Below, piece by piece: positions 31,356 through 40,562 of a stretch of DNA of 64,000 nt. Position 1 is the first letter of the stretch. Each line of letters opens with the position of its first letter. Below the pieces are notes generated by a model. The model saw only the letters and a program-made list of their open reading frames with translations, was not told the DNA's origin and made no database searches. Source of the DNA: Pandoraea capi (GTDB lineage: Bacteria; Pseudomonadota; Gammaproteobacteria; Burkholderiales; Burkholderiaceae); NCBI RefSeq assembly GCF_902459735.1, contig NZ_CABPRV010000014.1:1-64000 (forward strand), in the 5' to 3' direction. The position numbers and the translations under genes were made by a program.

Positions 31356-31377
31356 AACGCCCCATCGGGGCGTTTTT
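31356..31377 (+). terminator. Intrinsic terminator after tRNA-Pro
   Basis: AACGCCCC-ATC-GGGGCGTT followed by TTT: an 8-bp stem, 31 nt after the tRNA. Confidence 0.9.
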
Positions 31378-31407
31378 CGTTTGTCTAATCGGATTTCCCG
31401 CGGCGGC

Positions 31408-31968
31408 TCACTGCATCAGATTCGCCAGGTCGATCATCGCTTGTTCGACGCTGGAAGCTACGTCTGCGAAATCTGTTGCCGGATGCAAGGTGCCGCCGTG
31501 ACGGATCACATCGTCGGACAGGGTGATCGACGGGGCCGTCGCCACAACGCGCATCTTTAGCGCCTGAGCGACCTCTCGCAGTTGACTGGCGCACTTCGTT
31601 CCGCCATGCCCGCCATATGTCACGATGGCCGTCGGCTTCTCTCGCCATTCGTCATACAGGTGGTCGATCGCATTTTTCAGCGCGGCCGGATAGCCCCAGT
31701 TGTATTGGGGGGTGACGAAAATCACGGCGTCGCTGGCGGAAATTTTCTCACTCCATGCGCGTGTGTGCGGCTGCGCATAGGGCGCTCCGCTCGCGGGCAA
31801 TCCCGGCTCGTCGTCAAGCGGAAGATGCCACGCGCTGAGGTCTACGATCTCATACGCAAAATCCGTGCTCGACTGGCCGACATCGACGACCCACCGTGCG
31901 ATGGTCGGGCAGTTTCGGCCTGCGCGCGTGCTGCCCATGATGACCAGTACCCGTTTTGTTTCACTCAT
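31408..31968 (-). CDS. NADPH-dependent FMN reductase-like flavoprotein
   Basis: 186 residues with the flavodoxin-like fold of the FMN_red family. The phosphate-binding loop is IMGSTRAGRNCPTIARWV near the N-terminus. TPQYNWGYPAALKNAIDHLYDEW is the family's flavin-contact signature (P-x-YN-x-x-x-P), followed by VTYGGHGG. Likely an NAD(P)H quinone or flavin reductase. The gene starts 3 bp after the MFS gene on the same strand, so they form an operon. The pairing of exporter and reductase suggests handling of a redox-active compound (inference). Confidence 0.85.
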   Translation of the reverse strand: MSETKRVLVIMGSTRAGRNCPTIARWVVDVGQSSTDFAYEIVDLSAWHLPLDDEPGLPASGAPYAQPHTRAWSEKISASDAVIFVTPQYNWGYPAALKNAIDHLYDEWREKPTAIVTYGGHGGTKCASQLREVAQALKMRVVATAPSITLSDDVIRHGGTLHPATDFADVASSVEQAMIDLANLMQ

Positions 31969-31971
31969 TGC

Positions 31972-33600
31972 TTATCCATTAGTCGTTTGATGGAGCGCCT
32001 TTTTCGTGACCTGTGCAGGCGCCATCAAGGGAACGAAGCACAGCGCCAACAGCCCGACCGCCGCCATGAACATGAAGGCGTCGGCATAGGCGAGCGTTCT
32101 CGCCTGCCTTATCGCTGTTTCTGCCAATAGTGCTTGCGCCATAGTGTGCGCCTGCATCTCCGACACCCCTCGCTGAATCAGCATCGCCGTCGCGGATGTC
32201 ATCCATTCATCGACTTGCAGAGACGTTGCGTAAAGGAAGTCGAACAACCGGCTCGAATGCAATTGCTCCCGCCACGCCAGTACGACGGTCACGAGGGTCA
32301 CGCCCAGCGACATCCCGAATTGTCGGAACGTCATGTACACCGCGACCGCATCGAGCTGTACCTCTTGCGGCAATCGGGCCACCGTGCCGCTGGCGAGTGC
32401 CGACAGGACTGGCGAAAGACAGAAGGCATACAGGATCAGCGGCAACGCGAAATATTCATATGGCGTGGTGGTCGTGATCAGATGCGACATCAGCGACATG
32501 GATATCGTCAGAAGCACAAACGCAAAGGCAAGCACCTTTCGTGGCCCGAACTTGGCGACCGATCGTGTGACCAGTGGCCGAATGGCCGCAGCCGTCAGCG
32601 CATAGACACAGAGAACACGTCCTGTGTGGGTGGCATCGAGACGGGGGGAATAAACCGTGCGCAGAAATTCCGGCAGCGCATACGTGCTGCCTGACACGAT
32701 GATGCCGGCAACCACCCCGAGCACAATGGAAGCCATGACATCGCGGTGTCGAAGCAGATCAAGACGATGCAGCCGCCTGTCGTTGCGATGATGTCGTTGC
32801 CATCCCACGAACAGGATGAGTGCCGACATTCCCGCCCATGCCAGTCCCCGAATCTCCGACGAGCCGAACCAGTCTTTCGCCTGTCCCCGACTCATCATGA
32901 TTTGCGCACAGACGAGCGCTACGCCGAGCAGGAGAAGTCCGGGCACGTCGATTCCCCGGGAGCGTATGTCAGTGGGACGGACAACCTTCGGGAAGTGTCG
33001 TGTGAGCAGCCAGATGGCGGCCACGGCGACGACGATATTCGGCACGAAAAGCAGCCGCCACGTGTATTGGTCGGTGACATATCCGCTCACTAGCAATCCG
33101 AGTGCCGTCGACAGATAGATCATCATGGAGATGCGCATCATCGAGACGCTGCGTCGCGGGCGAGGAATCAGCAGATAGACGCTACCTCGCCACCACATCG
33201 CAAGACCTGCACCGGCAAATCCAGACACCGCACGCCATAGCAGCATGGCGCCGAAATCGGTGGCGAACGCACATCCCAGCGACGCCACCGCAAACACGAC
33301 GATACTGCCCAGGATGTAGCGCAAATAGCCGATGTGGCGGGCGAGCCAGATGGAAACGGCCACCCCCAGAAACAACGATGTGCTGAAGGTAATCAAGAGC
33401 CAGCTGGCTTCGTCCTGCGATACGCCAAACGAGCCCGCCATGTCGGGCAGCACGAGATTGACGGCATCGAAGGTGTAGAACTCCAGCCATGCGGTCAGCC
33501 CGAGCCCGGTGAGAAGTCCCGCCTGTTTCCCATCGCCTTGCGATGCAGGCGCGGTAGCGGTTTTCAACGCACCGGATTGAAGAGAGGGAGAAGACGACAT
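31972..33600 (-). CDS. MFS exporter, DHA2-like (EmrB/QacA type)
   Basis: 542-residue inner-membrane protein with about 14 hydrophobic helices. LVLPDMAGSFGVSQDEASWLLITFSTSLFLGVAVSIWLARHIGYLRY is the typical EmrB-like TM1-TM2 region, and LGLLVSGYVTDQYTWRLLFVPNI corresponds to motif C onward. Such proteins export drugs or aromatic acids using the proton gradient. No EmrA-like adaptor is adjacent. It is divergent from a LysR regulator, with a palindrome between them that probably controls both. Substrate unknown. Confidence 0.87.
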   Translation of the reverse strand: MSSSPSLQSGALKTATAPASQGDGKQAGLLTGLGLTAWLEFYTFDAVNLVLPDMAGSFGVSQDEASWLLITFSTSLFLGVAVSIWLARHIGYLRYILGSIVVFAVASLGCAFATDFGAMLLWRAVSGFAGAGLAMWWRGSVYLLIPRPRRSVSMMRISMMIYLSTALGLLVSGYVTDQYTWRLLFVPNIVVAVAAIWLLTRHFPKVVRPTDIRSRGIDVPGLLLLGVALVCAQIMMSRGQAKDWFGSSEIRGLAWAGMSALILFVGWQRHHRNDRRLHRLDLLRHRDVMASIVLGVVAGIIVSGSTYALPEFLRTVYSPRLDATHTGRVLCVYALTAAAIRPLVTRSVAKFGPRKVLAFAFVLLTISMSLMSHLITTTTPYEYFALPLILYAFCLSPVLSALASGTVARLPQEVQLDAVAVYMTFRQFGMSLGVTLVTVVLAWREQLHSSRLFDFLYATSLQVDEWMTSATAMLIQRGVSEMQAHTMAQALLAETAIRQARTLAYADAFMFMAAVGLLALCFVPLMAPAQVTKKALHQTTNG

Positions 33601-33662
33601 ATTTGCAGAATTCGGAAATGACGGGATCGAGCCTTCAGTTTGAATCGCTCGTTATCTCGCCG

Positions 33663-33686
33663 AAACCCATCAATCTGCATGGGTTT
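33663..33686. promoter_or_regulatory. Perfect inverted repeat between MFS and lysR genes
   Basis: AAACCCAT and ATGGGTTT, 8-bp arms around an 8-nt spacer, in the 181-bp divergent region. This is a strong candidate operator for the LysR regulator at 33782. Confidence 0.5.
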
Positions 33687-33781
33687 ATTCCGATTAGTGG
33701 AAATATGGGGCGTGCGGTGCTAGCATCCTTTCCGGTGAAAATAGCGTTGGCCCGAGGCAGGTCACTCGGCAGGAGGCGGTT

Positions 33782-34681
33782 TTGGACTCGATTTCCGAAC
33801 TTGAGCTTTTTCAGGCGATTGTCGACAGCGGCGGCATTTCGCACGCGGCAGTGGCGTTGCATTCCTCGCCTGCTGCGGTCAGCCGACGCTTGCGACAACT
33901 GGAGACGCGCCTGGGGGTTTGTCTTGCGAATCGCAGCACGCGACGTTTCCATCTCACCGACGAAGGAAAGTTGTTGTACGAGCGTGCGGCAGCAATTCTG
34001 GAGTCGGTGCGTGATGTCGAGTCAGAAGTCTCTTCCCGAGGCACGGTAGCGCGTGGACTGTTGCGCGTTGGTGCGCCATCCGATTTGGGGCGTCGTCAGC
34101 TATCGACATTGCTGGCGCAATTCGCGCGTCTGCATCCGGGCCTTGAAATCACGCTGTTCCTGTCCGATGCCGGCATCGAGAACATGCTTGATGGCTGCGA
34201 CGTCGCGCTGCGTTTCGGCTTACCTCGCGATGAAGGCATGGTCGCGCGTAAAGTCGCCACGTCTGACATGCTGCTGGTGGCGGCGCCGTCGTACCTGACG
34301 CAACGTGGCAGCCCGGCAACCCCGGAAGAACTGAGGGCCCACAATTGCCTTCGTCTGTTCCGACGCCATCGCGTCCCCGGCCCATGGCGGTTCCTGCAGC
34401 AAGGTGGCTTTGTGGACGTCAGCGTAAGCGGCACGCTGGGCAGTGCCGATGGGGCGATGTTGCGCGAATGGGCGCTGGCCGGAGAGGGGATCTCCTGCGA
34501 AGCGGAGTGGGACGTCTGCGAGGACCTCGCCGCCGGCCGTCTGGTCCGCTTGCTCCCGTCTTATCCGATGCCGCGCATTGATCTGTATGTCGTATTCGCA
34601 CCCGGCAATCCGGTTCCTCCGCGGATTCGGCTGTTAGTCGACTTTCTGATCCATGAATTCGGCGGGCTGACTCACGCCTGA
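33782..34681 (+). CDS. LysR-family transcriptional regulator
   Basis: 299 residues. N-terminal HTH (LELFQAIVDSGGISHAAVALHSSPAAVSRRLRQLETRLGVCLANRSTRRFHLTDEG) and a LysR substrate-binding domain. The start is TTG at 33782, with AGGAGG five nt upstream; no nearby ATG fits. The protein belongs to the branch that regulates divergent efflux or redox genes, with the MFS/flavin-reductase operon the likely target. Confidence 0.88.
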   Translation: MDSISELELFQAIVDSGGISHAAVALHSSPAAVSRRLRQLETRLGVCLANRSTRRFHLTDEGKLLYERAAAILESVRDVESEVSSRGTVARGLLRVGAPSDLGRRQLSTLLAQFARLHPGLEITLFLSDAGIENMLDGCDVALRFGLPRDEGMVARKVATSDMLLVAAPSYLTQRGSPATPEELRAHNCLRLFRRHRVPGPWRFLQQGGFVDVSVSGTLGSADGAMLREWALAGEGISCEAEWDVCEDLAAGRLVRLLPSYPMPRIDLYVVFAPGNPVPPRIRLLVDFLIHEFGGLTHA

Positions 34682-34695
34682 TCAATCGCGTCGCT

Positions 34696-35598
34696 TCAAA
34701 CCGGACTCGACGCAGATTGACCCAGAATCGACAGCAGGGAGTGAACGCCGGCAGAGATATCGTCGGGACGCCAGGCGGCCGCGATTTCGAGCCGGAGGTG
34801 CGCGGAGTCGTTCGCCAGTTCCTTGTACACCACGCCCTTGTGTGGGCTGTTTCTTACCTGCGCGGGCAGTAGCGTAACGCCCATGCCTGCGGCGACAAGA
34901 CTCACCATGCTGGCCATCTGCCACGCATTGTGGCCGATTCGTGGGCTGAATCCGGCTTCGTCGCACGCCATCAGAAACTTGGCGTGCAGGCTCGGACTTC
35001 TGTTGGCCGGAAAGACGATAAACGAGTCGTCTGCCAGATCTTCGAGGCGCAAGGTTCGGGCCGCCGCCAGTCGGTGGTTTCTCGGCAGCACGGCAATGAA
35101 CCGCTCCACCTCGACGATGCGCATATTCAGATCGGAGGCGTTGTTCAGCGGCACGCGAACGATGCCAAGATCAATCTTGCTCGCGTGCAGGCTTTCGATT
35201 TGCTCAACCGAAGTCTGCTCGCGCAGATCGACGTGAATGGCAGGAAACTTCGTGCGAAAGTCGCGCAGTATGCGGGGCAGAAACTCGTAGCTCACCGACC
35301 CCATGAAGCCGACGGTAATCCTGCCGATAAGCCCCTCGCTGGCCCGGCGGGCCGTGTCGATGGCGCGCTGCCCATGCGCCAGAAGTTCTCGCGCTTCCTC
35401 CAGAAAGGCCCCCCCCGCCGGCGTGAGCGACACGGAATGCTTCGAGCGGGCGAGCAACTGCACCCCCACCACTTCCTCCAGATTCTTGATCGCCTGACTC
35501 AGTGGCGGCTGCGCCATGTGCAGCCGCACGGCGGCACGCCCAAAGTGCAGCTCTTCCGCGACGGCAATGAACTGTGTCAGTAAGCGACCGGGGATCAT
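34696..35598 (-). CDS. LysR-family regulator, probably of the citM-like operon
   Basis: 300 residues. HTH: LTQFIAVAEELHFGRAAVRLHMAQPPLSQAIKNLEEVVGVQLLARSKHSVSLTPAG. The ligand domain follows, with RITVGFMGSVSYEFLPRILRDF. The BenM/CatR-like features suggest an aromatic or organic-acid inducer. It is divergent from the citrate-type transporter at 35775, the usual arrangement for a LysR activator and its target. Confidence 0.9.
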   Translation of the reverse strand: MIPGRLLTQFIAVAEELHFGRAAVRLHMAQPPLSQAIKNLEEVVGVQLLARSKHSVSLTPAGGAFLEEARELLAHGQRAIDTARRASEGLIGRITVGFMGSVSYEFLPRILRDFRTKFPAIHVDLREQTSVEQIESLHASKIDLGIVRVPLNNASDLNMRIVEVERFIAVLPRNHRLAAARTLRLEDLADDSFIVFPANRSPSLHAKFLMACDEAGFSPRIGHNAWQMASMVSLVAAGMGVTLLPAQVRNSPHKGVVYKELANDSAHLRLEIAAAWRPDDISAGVHSLLSILGQSASSPV

Positions 35599-35604
35599 GG
35601 TGAG

Positions 35605-35647
35605 ACGAAATTCGTATCAAAGTGGACAAAACATGTATTGGACGAAT
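35605..35647. promoter_or_regulatory. Candidate LysR operator, repeated ACGAA motif
   Basis: The palindrome ACGAA-A-TTCGT (35605-35615) is followed 26 nt later by a further ACGAAT (35642-35647). Both lie in the 176-bp spacer between the divergent lysR and citM-like genes. Confidence 0.4.
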
Positions 35648-35774
35648 CTTACCCAATCCCACACACTTTTCAAGCCGCCAGACACGCCGCCGGGACAGCG
35701 ACGGTCTCCGGTTGCCGAATCGCCGCAAGAGTGATTCCGGTCCATCTTCACAATAAACCCCCTGGGGGAGACAA

Positions 35775-37073
35775 ATGCTTGCACTAACCGGACTCATTTC
35801 GGTGCTGGCGCTATTGGCATTGATTCTGACGAAACGCATGTCGCCGCTCGCCGCGCTCATTGCCGTGCCGGTCGTCGCTGCGGTGGTCAGTGGTTTTGGC
35901 CTGCAAATCACGACCTTCATTCTCAAAGGCATTACCAGCGTCGCGCCCGTGGTGGGCATGTTCATCTTCGCCATTATTTTCTTCGGCGTGCTCACCGACG
36001 CAGGCATGCTCGATCCGATCATCAGCCGGATACTTCGGCTCGTCGGTGCGCGTCCCCCTCGCATTCTGATGGGCACCGCGTTACTCGCGCTGCTCATTCA
36101 CCTCGACGGCTCCGGCGCAGTGTGCTTCCTGGTGACGATTCCCGCGATGCTGCCGGTGTACGAGCGCCTGAACATGGACAAGCGCTTGCTCGTCTGTATG
36201 GCCGCGCTGGGCGCCGGTGTGAATTTCCTGCCCTGGGCGGGTGTCACGATTCGCGCGTCGGTCGCGCTGCACATTCCGACCGCCGAGATTTTCGCGCCGC
36301 TGCTGCTCGTTCAGGGCGTCGGTCTGGTGTTCGTGCTCTTGATCGCTTATCTGCTGGGCAAGCGCGAGGAACGCCGGCTGGGGCTCGTGCACGATGGCCG
36401 GCCGTTCGTGGTTCCCACGCGCGAACTGTCCGAGCAGGAACTGGCGTTGCGCCGCCCCCGGCGATTCTGGCCGAATCTCGTGCTGACGCTGGTCGTGATG
36501 GGCACGATGATCACCGGCAAGGTCGATCCGGTCGTGATGTTCATGCTCGGAACCGTCGTGGCGCTATTCATCAACTACGCCAACGCCGACGAGCAGCGTC
36601 GCCGGGTGGATGCTCACGCGCCTGCCGCACTGATGATGGCAAGTGTCCTGCTGGCGGCGGGCACCTTCACCGGGATCATGTCCGGGACCGGCATGCTGAA
36701 TGCCATGGCAAGCGAAGCCGTGCATTTGATTCCCGCCGGACAGGCGCATCACATTCCGTTCGTGATGGGCCTGATTTCGATGCCGCTCAGTCTTCTCTTC
36801 GACCCCGATTCCTTCTATCTCGGCGTGCTGCCCGTTGTGGCCGGCGCTGCGGAGCGACTGGGTGTGCCGCAGATCCAGGTGGCGCAGGCCGCGTTGCTCG
36901 GCCAGATGACGACCGGTTTCCCTGTCAGTCCCTTGACGCCGGCAACGTTCCTGCTCGTCGGTCTCGCCGGCATCGACCTGGCCGAACACCAGAAATTCGC
37001 GATCCCGTTCCTTTTCGCGACATCGGTCGTGATGACGATCGCATGCGTGATTCTCGGGGTCTTTCCACTATGA
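35775..37073 (+). CDS. CitMHS-family citrate/organic-acid:cation transporter
   Basis: 432 residues with about 12 hydrophobic helices. GITSVAPVVGMFIFAIIFFGVLTDAGMLDPII, LIHLDGSGAVCFLVTIPAMLPVY and PLSLLFDPDSFYLGVLPVVA are recognisable CitMHS stretches. Members take up metal-citrate or related di- and tricarboxylates. GGGGGAG lies just upstream of the ATG. It is followed by CoA-transferase and acyl-CoA dehydrogenase genes in the same direction, so the imported acid is probably activated as a CoA ester and then oxidised or reduced. The identity of the acid is unknown. Confidence 0.85.
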   Translation: MLALTGLISVLALLALILTKRMSPLAALIAVPVVAAVVSGFGLQITTFILKGITSVAPVVGMFIFAIIFFGVLTDAGMLDPIISRILRLVGARPPRILMGTALLALLIHLDGSGAVCFLVTIPAMLPVYERLNMDKRLLVCMAALGAGVNFLPWAGVTIRASVALHIPTAEIFAPLLLVQGVGLVFVLLIAYLLGKREERRLGLVHDGRPFVVPTRELSEQELALRRPRRFWPNLVLTLVVMGTMITGKVDPVVMFMLGTVVALFINYANADEQRRRVDAHAPAALMMASVLLAAGTFTGIMSGTGMLNAMASEAVHLIPAGQAHHIPFVMGLISMPLSLLFDPDSFYLGVLPVVAGAAERLGVPQIQVAQAALLGQMTTGFPVSPLTPATFLLVGLAGIDLAEHQKFAIPFLFATSVVMTIACVILGVFPL

Positions 37074-37214
37074 CGGGGTCGTCCCCGTTCGATCTATCAG
37101 GCATCGATCTGCCGAGAAGCACGTCGGCGGCGATGCGAGAACACCGAAGTCATGGAGAAGGCAGATGAAGTCAGGGACGTGCGTAACGCCAGGCGCGACG
37201 TTGAAGGTGCGCTC

Positions 37215-38426
37215 ATGAGCACCGAGCGAGGTGGGCCGCTTGCCGGCGTCAGGATCCTCGATCTGACGTCGGTGATCATGGGACCGTTTGCCACGCAGAT
37301 TCTGGCCGCACTCGGGGCCGACGTGATCAAGGTCGAGTCTCCCGAGGGGGACAACATGCGTCACGTCGGGCCGATGAACCATGCGGGCATGGGGCATATC
37401 TTCCTGCACGCCAATCAGGGAAAGCGCAGTGTGGTGCTCGATCTCAAGGTGCCGGCAGGCCGTGAGGTCGCGGCGAAGCTCGTCGAGCGCTGCGATGTGA
37501 TGATCTCCAACATCCGGCCCAAGGCGCTGGGGCGTCTCGGACTCGACTACGACACCCTGAAGGCAACGAACCCCCGGCTGATTCACGTCTCCTGTTGCGG
37601 ATTCGGGCAGGACGGACCGAACGCGGCCCGTGCGGCGTATGACGACCTCATTCAGGGCGCGTCGGGCTTGCCGTGGTTGATGAGCCAGTCCGGTGCGCAG
37701 ACACCGCGTTATGCGCCCACGACGCTCGCCGATCGCGTGACCGGGCTTCACGCCGTGTATGCGATCACGGCGGCGCTCTATGAGCGCGAGCGCTCCGGGA
37801 TCGGGCAATCGGTCGTGGTGCCGATGTTCGAAGCCATGACCCAGTTCGTGCTCGGCGATCACCTCGGCGGTCTCAGCTTCGACCCGCCGAACGGCGACCC
37901 CGGCTACGCGCGCCTGCTGACCGAGCACCGCAGGCCTTACGAAACGAAGGACGGGCACCTCTGCGTGCTGATCTACAACGACAAGCAGTGGCGCGCCTTC
38001 TTCGCGGCGATCGGCGAGGGCGAGCGCTTCGAGAGCGACGCACGTTTTTCGACGCACACGAATCGCGCACAGCACATCGACGAGGTCTATGCGGAAGTGG
38101 CCCGGCTCATGCGCGAGCGGACCACGAACGAGTGGCGTGTCCTGCTCGACGCCGCCGACATTCCCAACATGCCGATGAACTCGCCGCGCGATCTTCTCGA
38201 CGATCCGCATCTGTCGGCCGTGGGGTTCATCCGACAGGTCGAGCATCCGACCGAAGGTCGATTGCGCACGCCGGGCAATCCGACGGCATGGTCGCGTACC
38301 GCTTGCACCGAACCCTCTCCCGCGCCGGGGCTGGGGGAGCATTCGGCCGAAGTCCTTGGGGAACTGGGTTACACCGCTGCCGAGATTGCGGCGCTTCAGG
38401 TGTCCGGTGCGATGGGCAAGGGCTGA
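37215..38426 (+). CDS. Family III CoA-transferase (CaiB/BaiF)
   Basis: 403 residues. The start MSTERGGPLAGVRILDLTSVIMGP is preceded by AAGG at 7 nt; the frame opens 21 codons upstream. Family features: GPFATQILAALGADVIKVESPEGD, NQGKRSVVLDLKVPAGRE, VMISNIRPKALGRLGLDYDTL and the catalytic Asp in TTLADRVTGLHAVYA. These enzymes move CoA between organic acids. It lies between the transporter and an acyl-CoA dehydrogenase, suggesting activation of the transported acid. Confidence 0.9.
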   Translation: MSTERGGPLAGVRILDLTSVIMGPFATQILAALGADVIKVESPEGDNMRHVGPMNHAGMGHIFLHANQGKRSVVLDLKVPAGREVAAKLVERCDVMISNIRPKALGRLGLDYDTLKATNPRLIHVSCCGFGQDGPNAARAAYDDLIQGASGLPWLMSQSGAQTPRYAPTTLADRVTGLHAVYAITAALYERERSGIGQSVVVPMFEAMTQFVLGDHLGGLSFDPPNGDPGYARLLTEHRRPYETKDGHLCVLIYNDKQWRAFFAAIGEGERFESDARFSTHTNRAQHIDEVYAEVARLMRERTTNEWRVLLDAADIPNMPMNSPRDLLDDPHLSAVGFIRQVEHPTEGRLRTPGNPTAWSRTACTEPSPAPGLGEHSAEVLGELGYTAAEIAALQVSGAMGKG

Positions 38427-38469
38427 CCCCGCCGGTCACCCGGGCAGTCAATGAACAACAGGAACAGAC

Positions 38470-39633
38470 ATGAATTTTGACCTTACGGAAGAGCAGCAAC
38501 AGATCTGCGACGCCATTGAGCGCGTGTGCGCGCCGTTCGATGCCGATTACTGGTTGCGCAAGGACAGCGAAGGCGGTTTCCCGGACGACTTTCATCGCGC
38601 GTTGGCGGATGCGGGCTGGCTGGGCATCGCCATGCCGGAGGCTTATGGCGGCGCCGGGCTGGGGATCACCGAAGCCGCATTGATGATGCAGACGATCTCG
38701 GCGACGGGTGCGGGGTTGTCGGGTGCTTCCGCCGTGCATATGAACATCTTCGGTCTGCATCCGGTCGTCGTATTCGGCACCGAGGAGCAGAAGCAGCGCT
38801 GGTTGCCGCCGTTGATCGCCGGCAAGGACAAGGCCTGCTTTGCGGTCACAGAGCCGAACACCGGTCTGAATACGCTCAAGCTCAAGACGCGGGCCGTGCG
38901 CGACGGCGATCACTATGTCGTGTCCGGGCAGAAGGTGTGGATCTCTACCGCACAGGTGGCGAACAAGATTCTGCTGCTCGCCCGCACCACGCCGATCGAG
39001 GAAGCCCGAGGCACGCAAGGGTTGTCGCTTTTCTACACCGACCTCGATCGCACGCGAATTCAGGTGCGGGAGATCGAGAAGATGGGCCGCAAGTGCGTCG
39101 ATTCGAACGAGGTGTTCATCGACGAGCTTCGTATCCCGGTGAGCGATCGGATCGGCGAGGAAGGCGCAGGCTTCGAATACATCCTGCACGGCATGAACCC
39201 CGAGCGCATTCTGATCGCATCCGAAGCGGTAGGGTTGGGGCGCGCAGCTCTTCAGCGGGCGGCGACCTACGCGAACGAGCGGGTCGTGTTCGATCGGCCG
39301 ATTGGCAAGAATCAGGGCATTCAGCATCCGCTCGCGCGTTCGTGGATCGAACTGGAAGCCGCCAATCTGCTGGTGCTCAAGGCGGCGTCGCGCTACGACG
39401 CGAAAAGCAACTGTGCGGCCGACGCGAATGCCGCCAAGTATTTCGCTGGTGAGGCTTGCTTCAATGCCTGCCAGAACGCGATTCTCACGCACGGCGGCAT
39501 GGGATTCGCGAAGGAATACCACGTCGAGCGATACATGCGCGAAGCATGGATTCCGCGCCTCGCCCCGGTCAGTCCGCAGTTGATCTTGTGTTTCATTGCC
39601 GAGAAGGCACTGGGCTTGCCGAAATCCTACTGA
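38470..39633 (+). CDS. Acyl-CoA dehydrogenase-like flavoprotein
   Basis: 387 residues with the three acyl-CoA dehydrogenase domains. Seen: WLGIAMPEAYGGAGLGITEAALMMQTIS, CFAVTEPNTGLNTLKLKTRAVRDGDHYVVSGQKVWIS (FAD contact), ERILIASEAVGLGRAALQ and HGGMGFAKEYHVERYMREAWIPRLAPVSPQLI. The C-terminal YEGT that carries the usual catalytic Glu is absent; LAPVS occupies that place. A Glu in NPERILIA may serve as base, as in isovaleryl-CoA dehydrogenases (inference). It starts 43 bp after the CoA-transferase gene. Confidence 0.88.
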   Translation: MNFDLTEEQQQICDAIERVCAPFDADYWLRKDSEGGFPDDFHRALADAGWLGIAMPEAYGGAGLGITEAALMMQTISATGAGLSGASAVHMNIFGLHPVVVFGTEEQKQRWLPPLIAGKDKACFAVTEPNTGLNTLKLKTRAVRDGDHYVVSGQKVWISTAQVANKILLLARTTPIEEARGTQGLSLFYTDLDRTRIQVREIEKMGRKCVDSNEVFIDELRIPVSDRIGEEGAGFEYILHGMNPERILIASEAVGLGRAALQRAATYANERVVFDRPIGKNQGIQHPLARSWIELEAANLLVLKAASRYDAKSNCAADANAAKYFAGEACFNACQNAILTHGGMGFAKEYHVERYMREAWIPRLAPVSPQLILCFIAEKALGLPKSY

Positions 39634-39664
39634 GGCGACGTCATGACCTGTCAAACCGCTGACA

Positions 39665-40006
39665 TCAGCTCCCCGCATAGAGCGAGTGGCCGTTGGCGGG
39701 GTTTGTCGGTTGATTCCCGGTGCTGATGCCGGTACCCGCGCCGGTTTCGATTGCGGCGCTCGTGACCTGGCCGTTACCCGGCTGCGCGTCCTGTTTCGTA
39801 ACGATTGCCTCGGCTCGCTGGATATTGGCGGGATAGTCGTTGTCGCCGACAAACGGTTGGTAGCCCGCTTTTTCGAGACGAACGAGGTCTGCCTGAACCT
39901 GAGCGCGCGTGAGCGGCGCGTCGTTGGCGGTCGCCGATTGAGCGAAAGCGGAGAACGGTGCGGCGATTGCGCAGGAAACCAGCAGTGCGGAGAAGCGTAC
40001 TTTCAT
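39665..40006 (-). CDS. Small exported DUF4148-type protein
   Basis: 113 residues. Signal peptide MKVRFSALLVSCAIAAPFSAFAQ, then a short DUF4148-like region (LTRAQVQADLVRLEKAGYQPFVGDNDYPANIQRAEAIV). DUF4148 proteins are small, abundant in Burkholderiales and of unknown function. AAGGTGA precedes the chosen ATG; the frame opens 13 codons further up. Convergent with the acyl-CoA dehydrogenase gene. Confidence 0.75.
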   Translation of the reverse strand: MKVRFSALLVSCAIAAPFSAFAQSATANDAPLTRAQVQADLVRLEKAGYQPFVGDNDYPANIQRAEAIVTKQDAQPGNGQVTSAAIETGAGTGISTGNQPTNPANGHSLYAGS

Positions 40007-40562
40007 GATATTCACCTTGAGGGTCGGAGGCCGCTGCACCCGCAACTGGGGCAGTTCGGCCAGCCTTCGACAATGTTGCGAAGGGTGAACCCATTCTGCG
40101 CTTGGGCTTCTGACCCGAAAGTGACCCGATGATTACCGTTTTGTAATTTTTCGGGATCGACGAGGTGCCTGTGCGCGAAGCGCACCTAAGCACTTATCAG
40201 CACCGACGTGACCATCTGGGCGTTTTTCGTTTTTCGTTTGCGAGCGCAGACTTGACTCTCGCCTCCATGAAAGCAGGAGACGCAGCAGGCGCGAGCGCAT
40301 CGACTGCCTCTGCGTCACCATGACGCACCTACGCGGCGCCAAGCCCCTTCAAAGATGATCTCGTAGCTCCCGCCAGCAACGACGCCAGTGTTGTGCCGAT
40401 GGCGTCACATTTGCGTTCCTTTGTGTGACGTTTTTTAAGGGTTATAAGACCTTTGCGCCATCTTCGTCGGCTCGCATAATTTTCCCGAATCAGGCCGGAA
40501 CGACGCAAATGCGACGACGTCCCGGGTCCTTCACTGGGTCAATCACGAGCAAAGAAAGGAAC
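40007..40562. other. Intergenic region, no gene seen
   Basis: About 556 bases between the divergent DUF4148 and SDR genes. It contains the small hairpin GTGCGC-GAA-GCGCAC (40171-40185). I see no convincing promoter pair or reading frame. Confidence 0.6.

Noticed and set aside
31408-34681. Complete emrAB-like efflux operon
   Set aside because: No EmrA/HlyD adaptor or TolC gene is next to the DHA2-like MFS gene; its partner is a flavin reductase.
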